A stretch of DNA of 54,356 nucleotides from Mesostigma viride (taxonomy: Eukaryota > Streptophyta > Mesostigmatophyceae > Mesostigmatales > Mesostigmataceae), in the NCBI GenBank assembly GCA_009746045.1, contig RPFO01000702.1, positions 1,370,001 through 1,424,356 on the forward strand. Direction: 5' to 3'. The notes under the pieces were generated by a model that saw only the letters and a list, made by a program, of their open reading frames with translations, did not search any database and was not told the origin of the DNA. How positions within the stretch are numbered: position 1 is the stretch's first letter; every line of letters begins with the position of its first letter. The translations under genes and the position numbers were made by a program. Below, one piece after another: positions 48,224 to 54,356 of this stretch.

Positions 48224-48592
48224 TTAATAGAAGTTTATAAAACAGTTTAGAAAAATATATAAGTTATCAGCTATTATTGCGATAGTAAAAAAAATCCCAG
48301 AGTAAATTCAGGATTAAATAATATGACATAGTCTTAAAATTAATTATTTATTAGTATTCAATAATTAATGACTTTATAAAAATTTTACTTTACTTAATAT
48401 TAAAGTACTAAACTTATATAAGTGTCACTCAATACTTTTATATTAATATAAACTAATATTATTTAATGTACTAATTTTTACTATTAAATATATTAATAAT
48501 GGTATATACTCACTTTATATTTATAGAATCTATAACAAATATTATCGTTCTAGAGTAGCAAATGAATCATAAATAACAATAGAGAGGTCCAT
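48224..48592. other. AT-rich gap without genes
   Basis: I see no gene in this very AT-rich stretch (runs such as TTATTTATTAGTATTCAA). It separates the IS982 element from the IS110 remnant. Confidence 0.4.
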
Positions 48593-49625
48593 ATGTAAAG
48601 AGACTACCACAATAGGTATTGATATAGAAAAAATTTCTAGGTTCATGGTGTAGATAAAAATAGTAACATAGTATAAAGAAAAAACTAACAAAGAATCAAA
48701 CATTAATATTTATAGTTAATTTACCTAAATGTTTGGCAGGTATGGAAATTTATAAAGGTACTAATTGTTAGGCTAGCAAGATTAGTAAATTAGGATAGCA
48801 ACTAAAATCAATGGCTACACAATTTATTAAGCCATATATGTTAAAACTAATAAAAATAATTAAGCTGATGAAGAAGCGATATATAAAATTCAAGCAGGCC
48901 TAACATGATATTTGTTTCGATTAAGACTATAGAACAAAACAGAATATTTTATCAATCCATAGAGCAAAGAAGCAGATTAGTAAAAAAATCTTACTGCTCT
49001 TGCTAGTAATGTCCTAAGGGTGATGTATAAGCTTGAGATAATTATTACTCAAGGTATAAATAAAATTAAACTAAAGTTAAATAAAGTTTTAGATAGTGAA
49101 AAATAAAATCTAATAAGTCAGCAAACTTTCTGTTGTTTAAAAGAGGAGTAAAAAAATAAAAGACTTAGAAAATATGCTAAAAATAATGGCTAGTGAATTA
49201 GATAAGTATCAGCAAATAATTGTTATACTAGATATAGGTTTAATTGCTGCTACTGCCCTGATAGCATCTATAGATAATAGGGGTTGTTTTAAGAATGGTA
49301 GGCAATTATCTGTATGGCTTGGGTTAGTACCAAGACAAGCTTTTAGTGGTGAGAAAGAGAAGCTACTTGGAATTAGTAAAAGAGGAGGTATATATTTACA
49401 AAGTTTATTAATTCAAGGAGTAATATCCATACTTAATTTACTACTGAATCACAGAAAACAAAAAAATTATAGTAAATTTACATAGTCGATGTTTAATTTA
49501 CTTCACAAGAGTGGACATAACAAAACAGTTTTTGCTATGGTTAATAAATTAGCTAGAGTTGTATTGAGGTAAAGATCAGGTAAAGATTATGTTGAGAACA
49601 GGTTTGTAGTTAGGGGTAAGTGACA
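48593..49625 (+). pseudogene. IS110-family transposase, degraded
   Basis: The plus strand reads a decayed IS110 transposase through several frames. The start is near TTTIGIDIEKIS at 48600. The middle has MATQFIKPYM at 48810 and codons up to ALASNVLRVMYKLE near 49010. The longest intact piece (49174-49485) has the Transposase_20 region DIGLIAATALIASID, RQLSVWLGLVPRQ and GISKRGGIYLQSLLIQG. The serine of the C-terminal site would lie just after. A further piece, HNKTVFAMVNKLARVVLR, lies at about 49510-49570. Many stops make it inactive. It is the left neighbour of the amino-acid cassette. Confidence 0.75.
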
Positions 49626-49968
49626 TGGTGTTACTTACTCAAGTTGTTACCAAAATTTAAGAGATTCCGATCAGGAATATGTGAGGGATAATAAACTTAG
49701 ATTTCATTTTTCACTATCTAAAACTTATTGATGGCAAAGTAAGATAAATCTTATACTTACAAAAAAACTTTACTGTTCATGGGATTAAATGTGAAACCAA
49801 ATTTATAATTGTGTTATAGTTTGTAAATTGCAAATTTCTATCAGAGCTATAAGGGAAAATGATTTAATAAAGCCATTTCTTAAACTATAAGTCGGATACA
49901 TAACTGCATTTTGATTTTTTTTGCGATTAAATATTATTTTTTTCTTGCATTGTGGAGGAGGTCCATAC
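49626..49968. other. Gap upstream of the biosynthetic cassette
   Basis: This AT-rich stretch of about 340 bases has no gene I can support. It must contain the promoter of the cassette unless transcription reads in from the IS110 remnant. The last bases are the strong ribosome site GGAGGAGGT at 49953-49962. Confidence 0.4.
49953..49962 (+). promoter_or_regulatory. Strong ribosome binding site deciding the SDR start
   Basis: GGAGGAGGT lies seven bases before the ATG at 49969. It fixes this ATG as the start, against an in-frame TTG at 49921 that would add 16 residues with no family match. Confidence 0.8.
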
Positions 49969-50745
49969 ATGAATAATAGATTAGATAAGAAAATAGCTTT
50001 AGTTACAGGAGGAGCTCGAGGTATTGGAAAAGCTATCACAAAGCTTTTTATTAAACATGGAGCACAAGTGATAGTTGTTGATGTACTTGATAGACTATAT
50101 AATGATAGAAATCATAATAATAATTGCGATTATTTAAAGCTAGATATAAGCAAGCAGAGTAGCTGGAAGGAAATACATAATCATATTAAAGCTAAATATT
50201 ACACTATAGATATATTAGTTAATAATGCAGCTATTAGTGGAACTGATATGATTCAAGATCCAGAAAACATGGATACTGAAACCTGGAATTATATTCATTC
50301 AGTAAATTTAACAAGTGTATTTTTAGGATGCAAGTTTGGTATAAGTATTATGAAAAATAATCAACAACAATCTTCTATAGTAAACATAGCTTCAAGGTCA
50401 GGAGTAATTGCTACACCAAATCTAGCTGCTTATTCTTCAACAAAAGCAGCTATTAGAAATTATAGTAAGGCAGTAGCTATTTATTGCGCGCAGAAAGGAT
50501 ACCCCATAAGGTGTAATACAATAAGTCCTGCTGCAATAGATACTGATATGTGGAATCATTATAAAGAAGATAGTAATATTTTTAATGCGTTCGTTAGTTC
50601 CTTACCTCTAAAAAGAATGGGAACTGCTCAAGAAGTGGCTAATGCAGTTTTATATCTAGCATCAGATGAATCATTATATACAACTGGTTCTGAGATAATA
50701 GTTGATGGAGGTATACTATCTGTTTGTGGAAATTCTCCAAAATAA
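49969..50745 (+). CDS. Short-chain dehydrogenase/reductase, probable hydroxymandelate dehydrogenase
   Basis: This classical SDR has 258 residues. The cofactor motif TGGARGIG covers residues 13-20. Asp38 ends the second strand, which favours NAD over NADP. NNA lies at 85-87, and the catalytic tetrad is Asn113, Ser142, Tyr155 and Lys159, all in canonical spacing. The C-terminus (TTGSEIIVDGG) is also typical. Substrate cannot be read from sequence. Its position before a hydroxymandelate-synthase-like gene and an aminotransferase suggests it oxidises (4-hydroxy)mandelate to the 2-oxo acid, taking the place of the FMN enzyme Hmo of known hydroxyphenylglycine pathways. That role is inference. Confidence 0.9.
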   Translation: MNNRLDKKIALVTGGARGIGKAITKLFIKHGAQVIVVDVLDRLYNDRNHNNNCDYLKLDISKQSSWKEIHNHIKAKYYTIDILVNNAAISGTDMIQDPENMDTETWNYIHSVNLTSVFLGCKFGISIMKNNQQQSSIVNIASRSGVIATPNLAAYSSTKAAIRNYSKAVAIYCAQKGYPIRCNTISPAAIDTDMWNHYKEDSNIFNAFVSSLPLKRMGTAQEVANAVLYLASDESLYTTGSEIIVDGGILSVCGNSPK

Positions 50746-50790
50746 AAAAATGTATAATTGCTTATTAATATTTAAAAATGAGAATCGGAA

Positions 50791-51879
50791 ATGTTACTTA
50801 ACGAGATAGCCTATATAGAGTTTTATGTGTTTAATGCTTTTCAAGCTGCCAATTTTTATAGGCACGTATTAGGGTTTGATATAATTGGCTATGGTGGACC
50901 TGAAACTGGATTACAGGGTAAGATATCTTATATACTAATTCAAGGGAAAATAAAAATTATTATTAGTTCTGCAATTTCTAATAATACTAATTCTCCTTTA
51001 TCAGAGCATGTCTTTTTACATAATGATAGTATAAAAGATATTGCATTTTTGTGTAAAAACGTTAGAGAGACTTTTGAGATGTGTACAAGATCTGGAGCTA
51101 TTCCTGTTCTTAAACCTACAGAAATTAGTGATAATAAACAAAAAATTATTAAAGCTTCTGTCCGTACTTTTGGAAGTACTGTACATTCTTTTATTGAACA
51201 GGAGGCAACTGCTAGCATTTTGCCATTCTATACATCCATTTCTCAGAAATCAGAACCTCTTAACTTCGGGTTAAAAAAGATTGATCATCTTGCCATAGCC
51301 TTGGAGGCTGGAACTCTAAAGTTTTGGCAGGAATTTTATGAAAAAGTATTTGGTTTTCATGTTTTTTATTCTGAAAATATATATCTTGGTAATAGCGGTA
51401 TGCTATCTACAGTGGTAGCTAATAAAGAAGAGAATATAAAGTTTGTGTTAATTGAACCAGTTTCAAATGGAGAAACCTCTCAAATAGAGGCTTTTCTTAA
51501 TTATAATAAAGGCGCAGGTGTACAACATTTAGCTTTCTTATGTAAAGATATTATCAATTCAGTCGGATTATTAAAGCAACAAGGATTAAATTTTTTAGAT
51601 GTACCAGTAGATTATTACATTGAACTTAAGCAAAATATAAAACATAAATTAAGTAATGACTTAATCCAATCCCTTATGGAACACAAGGTATTAATAGATG
51701 AAGATCAAAACGGTTATTTAATGCAGGTTTTTAGTAAACCTATACAAATTATTCCCACATTTTTTATAGAATTAATACAGCGAGAGAAAGCAACAGGATT
51801 TGGTAGTAGGAACATCAAAGCATTATATGCCGCTGTTCAAAAGTCTCAGAAACCATCACAACTATTTAACAATGCGTAA
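50791..51879 (+). CDS. hmaS: HPPD-family dioxygenase, probable 4-hydroxymandelate synthase
   Basis: The 362-residue protein is a two-domain VOC-fold enzyme of the HPPD/HmaS family. The iron ligands are His166 (KKIDHLAIAL), His246 (GAGVQHLAFLC) and Glu327 (FFIELIQR). HPPD makes homogentisate; HmaS makes 4-hydroxymandelate from the same substrate, 4-hydroxyphenylpyruvate. Two points favour HmaS, judged from memory of the family. The HPPD 'NEP' segment reads IEP (residues 221-223), without its Asn. The C-terminal helix reads GFGSRNIKALY, with Ile where HPPD has Phe. The neighbours (SDR, aminotransferase, amino-acid exporter; no homogentisate genes) also fit HmaS. The last eight bases overlap the next gene. 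Confidence 0.8.
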   Translation: MLLNEIAYIEFYVFNAFQAANFYRHVLGFDIIGYGGPETGLQGKISYILIQGKIKIIISSAISNNTNSPLSEHVFLHNDSIKDIAFLCKNVRETFEMCTRSGAIPVLKPTEISDNKQKIIKASVRTFGSTVHSFIEQEATASILPFYTSISQKSEPLNFGLKKIDHLAIALEAGTLKFWQEFYEKVFGFHVFYSENIYLGNSGMLSTVVANKEENIKFVLIEPVSNGETSQIEAFLNYNKGAGVQHLAFLCKDIINSVGLLKQQGLNFLDVPVDYYIELKQNIKHKLSNDLIQSLMEHKVLIDEDQNGYLMQVFSKPIQIIPTFFIELIQREKATGFGSRNIKALYAAVQKSQKPSQLFNNA

Positions 51880-53050
51880 ACAGTATTTATCAACATTAGC
51901 AAAAACATTAAAAAAATCAGCTATTCAACAAGCACTTGAAAAATCTGTTGATACTGATATCATATCATTTTCCTTAGGAATGCCTGATACTGGTATATTA
52001 CCCCTGACCGAATATAAAATTGCCTTTCAGAGCATTAATTCTCCTAGTATTCTACAATATTCTTCTCCTTTATTTTCTTTAAAAATTCATATTGCCAACC
52101 TTATGAAAGAAAGGCAGGTAAAATGTAAACCTGAACAAATTTTGCTTACATCTGGTGCTCAACAAGCAATGACATTAATATGTAAATTATTAATAGATAA
52201 AGGTGATAGTGTTATAATTGAAGAAATCAGTTATCCAGGATTTATACAAATTGCTAAATCTGCACATGCTAATCTTATATCTACTCCTGTTGATTATAAG
52301 AACGGTATAATAACAGAGCAATTAAAAAAACTTTTAATGAAAAATAAAACTCCTAAATTGCTTTATACTATCCCTGAGGGACATAATCCTTCAGGAATAA
52401 GTTTAAGCAATGAAAAGCGTTTGGAAATTGTCAATATAGCTAGTTCTTGGCAACTTCCTATTGTAGAAGATGATGCTTATGGGTTTATTAACTATGGTAA
52501 GATAAATCCTCCACTTTACTCTTACTCTAGTGGGTTAGTATTTTATATAGGCTCTTTCTCTAAAATACTTTCGCCTGCTGCTAGGCTGGGTTGGATTATT
52601 GCTCCGGAATATTTAATACAAAAACTGGAAATATTAAAAGAAGGTATGGACATCAATACGTCAACCTTATCACAATACATAATTAATAATTATCTTAACC
52701 AAGGTTGTCTAAATGAACATCTTCAGTTTCTTAAAAACCACTATAAGAAAAAAAGAGATATAATGGTGGAAGCAATTAAACATTATATTCCAGAGATGGA
52801 TTTTTCTATACCTAACAGTGGATTTTTTATATGGGGAAGACTTCCCGATATTAATACAAATAAGCTTTTTGTTCAGGCCCTAGAAAACAATAAAGTATCT
52901 TTTTTACCTGGATCAGCTTTTGGAGTTAAACATAATAGTTCTTTATCAAGTTGTTTACGTTTAAGCTTTGCATTGTGTGATATTAACATGATTGAGATAG
53001 GAATAAAACGTTTAAAACAAGCTTTAAAAGAATATAAAACTAGATCTTAA
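51872..53050 (+). CDS. PLP-dependent class I aminotransferase, HpgT-like role proposed
   Basis: From the ATG at 51872 this has 392 residues. That ATG overlaps the upstream stop by eight bases, so translation is probably coupled. A longer frame from 51800 would lie deep inside the previous gene and lacks family sequence. The fold-type I motifs are clear: TSGAQQAM (93-100), HNPSG (171-175), the PLP-ring Asp in VEDDAYGF (198-205), the Schiff-base Lys231 in GSFSKILSPAARLGW, and a C-terminal carboxylate-binding Arg in LRLSFAL. It belongs to the LysN/Aro8-like subgroup (MocR-type without HTH), which also includes HpgT. It could move an amino group from tyrosine to 4-hydroxyphenylglyoxylate. Confidence 0.88.
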   Translation: MRKQYLSTLAKTLKKSAIQQALEKSVDTDIISFSLGMPDTGILPLTEYKIAFQSINSPSILQYSSPLFSLKIHIANLMKERQVKCKPEQILLTSGAQQAMTLICKLLIDKGDSVIIEEISYPGFIQIAKSAHANLISTPVDYKNGIITEQLKKLLMKNKTPKLLYTIPEGHNPSGISLSNEKRLEIVNIASSWQLPIVEDDAYGFINYGKINPPLYSYSSGLVFYIGSFSKILSPAARLGWIIAPEYLIQKLEILKEGMDINTSTLSQYIINNYLNQGCLNEHLQFLKNHYKKKRDIMVEAIKHYIPEMDFSIPNSGFFIWGRLPDINTNKLFVQALENNKVSFLPGSAFGVKHNSSLSSCLRLSFALCDINMIEIGIKRLKQALKEYKTRS

Positions 53051-53069
53051 ATTAACTACAGGTTTTACT

Positions 53070-53693
53070 ATGAGTATATATAATTTTATAGAGTTAGGTA
53101 TAGCGTACTTATTAGCAGCAATGATGCCTGGGCCATCTATTGCATTAATTATTAGAAATGCTCTTATAAATTCTCGTTTGTCAAGTATACAAGCTGCATT
53201 AGGTACAATATTAGGAACAGCATTACAATTTGGTTTAGTACTGACTATTTTAGTTTTTATAGAAAATAACTTAGTCCTTTTTAAAACATTAAAAATTTTA
53301 TGCTCTATTTATTTAATATACTTAGGAATAAGGATGTTATTTGCTAGACAGCAAGAAAAATTAAGTTTAGATGAACAGAAACCTAAAAAATCATGTTTGA
53401 GTAATAACCAAAATTATCTTTTAGAAGCTTTATTTGTTGAATTCTTAAATCCGTTAGCTTTTACATTTTTTATAAGTATAATTGCTGTCTTTGTAGATCA
53501 GTTAGAGTCTTTTAAAGTTAAGTTTATATGCTGGTTAGAGATTGTAAGTCTAAGTTCCATATGGTTTGTTACAGTTTCACTAGTTATCTCTTCTGAAAAA
53601 ATTACTTTTTATACTAGAAATTTTAATAGAGTATTAGAAGTATCAGCTGGATGCATATTTATATTATTTGGCAGTAAGATATTGTTGGTGTAG
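53070..53693 (+). CDS. LysE/RhtB-family amino acid exporter
   Basis: The 207-residue membrane protein has five or six helices and the family signatures: PGPSIALIIRNAL near the N-terminus and the NPLAFTFF motif after the central loop (NPK-type). RhtB/LysE proteins export amino acids such as lysine, threonine, homoserine or leucine. It begins 19 bases after the aminotransferase and closes the cassette, so the product of the pathway is probably released to the outside. The exported compound is inferred from its neighbours, not from the transporter itself. Confidence 0.92.
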   Translation: MSIYNFIELGIAYLLAAMMPGPSIALIIRNALINSRLSSIQAALGTILGTALQFGLVLTILVFIENNLVLFKTLKILCSIYLIYLGIRMLFARQQEKLSLDEQKPKKSCLSNNQNYLLEALFVEFLNPLAFTFFISIIAVFVDQLESFKVKFICWLEIVSLSSIWFVTVSLVISSEKITFYTRNFNRVLEVSAGCIFILFGSKILLV

Positions 53694-54177
53694 AATTGAT
53701 ATGGTGATAGTTTTCTCTCAAATTATTGTCATGTTTCCATTAGTGAGATATTGATAATTTTAAGCCTATGATTTTGATTTAAGGTTCGTAACGTGCTCCA
53801 TATTCCCCGCCACCATGATACAATATATTGACCTTTTTAAATTCTGAGAACAGGAAAGCTCATGTATCTTATGGCTTTTTAGTTCAAGGTTCGCAAATAT
53901 AAAATTTAGTAATTCTCTTTTTTCATTTACTATCGAACTCTTGAAGGCTTCATAGGCTGTAGAGCTAATATTTATAAGGCCTATAAATTTTTTTTTAATT
54001 TATTATCTAAGTAAATAAATTAATTCATATGTAAAATTCCATTAGCTACCAGATCTATTAAATTATCGACTTTATTTTGAATTGATGTACGTTCCTGTTT
54101 TTATACAATAATTTCAAGATTAAAATTGAGTTTTTTTCTTCATTAACATTCATAAAATATTGAATTAACGCTAGTTG
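53694..54177. other. Gap with recombinase remnant after the cassette
   Basis: No intact gene. The stretch contains the minus-strand recombinase tail described separately, and AT-rich sequence before the istB fragment. Confidence 0.4.
53779..54000 (-). pseudogene. Serine recombinase C-terminal remnant
   Basis: The minus strand reads TAYEAFKSSIVNEKRELL, then FIFANLELKSHKIH, the pattern of the C-terminal region of serine recombinases (compare the piece at 37935). After a frame change it continues EFKKVNILYHGGGEYGARY and stops at 53779. On the plus strand its end reads GGTTCG and, further on, CCGCCACCA, similar to the 3' end of a tRNA, so it may be a worn attachment site. The gene is not functional. 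Confidence 0.5.
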
Positions 54178-54356
54178 CCGAAATATTCAGTAGAGGATTT
54201 TTTAATGTTGTATCTAAGATATATGAGAATAACTCAATAATTATTACTACTAATAAGGATTATGAGAATTGGAATTATATTTTTGAAGGTGAAGAATTAA
54301 CTAAAGCCCTTACTGATAGGTTAAGACATCATGGAAAAGTGATTAAAATTACCGGA
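54178..54356 (+). pseudogene. Partial second copy of istB (IS21), runs off the window
   Basis: This ~179-base stretch is nearly identical to istB at about 40964-41143, with scattered substitutions and small indels (for example a lost A in the AAAGATATG run). It covers the region after Walker B through the ITDRLKHHG block and continues beyond the window. The left part of istB and all of istA are missing here. It is a second, older IS21 fragment to the right of the cassette. Confidence 0.85.

Noticed and set aside
49921-49968. Longer SDR form from a TTG start
   Set aside because: The extra 16 residues have no family match, and a strong ribosome site points to the ATG at 49969.
50791-51879. Ordinary HPPD of tyrosine breakdown
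   Set aside because: No homogentisate dioxygenase or other catabolic genes are adjacent, two HPPD hallmark residues are missing, and the neighbours fit amino acid synthesis and export. Not fully excluded.

Overview
The window looks like an AT-rich alphaproteobacterial chromosome of the Rickettsiales, probably Rickettsiaceae or a close endosymbiont relative. This rests on gene content and on recognising the proteins by eye, not on a database search. Supporting points are the ftsH-tilS pair, the scoA/scoB pair, an isolated sdhB, gene-transfer-agent (GTA) tail and lysis genes, an ankyrin-like protein, a phd/vapC-type module, short palindromic elements, and many decayed insertion sequences.

Region 1 (1-26.8 kb) is mostly conserved housekeeping. 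It holds a PAP2 phosphatase end, an FMN-dependent glutamate-synthase-like protein, an EAL c-di-GMP phosphodiesterase, bolA, a UbiK-like coiled coil, a phasin, ftsY and tamB. An ankyrin-like gene broken by a frameshift follows, then pgsA, scoAB, crcB/fluC, a CPBP protease, sodB, a GH3 glycosidase, dnaB (frame broken in a C7 tract), trxB, ftsH, tilS, sdhB, holB, gltX and radC.

Region 2 (27.2-32.4 kb) is a minus-strand GTA-type module: tail 'megatron' protein with a TIM barrel, DUF2793 protein, 3-TM GTA holin and GH24 endolysin. It suggests a tail-tip plus lysis cassette; no capsid, portal or terminase gene is in the window.

Region 3 (32.6-38 kb) has a toxin-antitoxin operon with a near-perfect operator palindrome, a truncated RhuM gene, an RPE-like palindromic element, a lipoprotein, a two-gene NitT/TauT-type ABC transporter (fused permease plus ATPase) and tRNA-Arg(TCT).

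Region 4 (38-54.4 kb) begins at the 3' end of tRNA-Arg and is a junkyard of mobile DNA: a broken serine recombinase, an IS21-family element, two truncated group II introns, an ABC exporter, a GNAT remnant, IS630, IS110 and IS982 remnants, and a shattered AAA ATPase. Embedded in it, intact and in one orientation, is a four-gene cassette (49.97-53.69 kb): SDR dehydrogenase, HPPD/4-hydroxymandelate-synthase-like dioxygenase, class-I aminotransferase and LysE/RhtB amino-acid exporter. The combination matches the logic of 4-hydroxyphenylglycine (or phenylglycine) biosynthesis followed by export. An IS110 remnant lies on its left; a serine recombinase tail and a second partial istB copy lie on its right. 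This cassette is the most likely undescribed system in the window.
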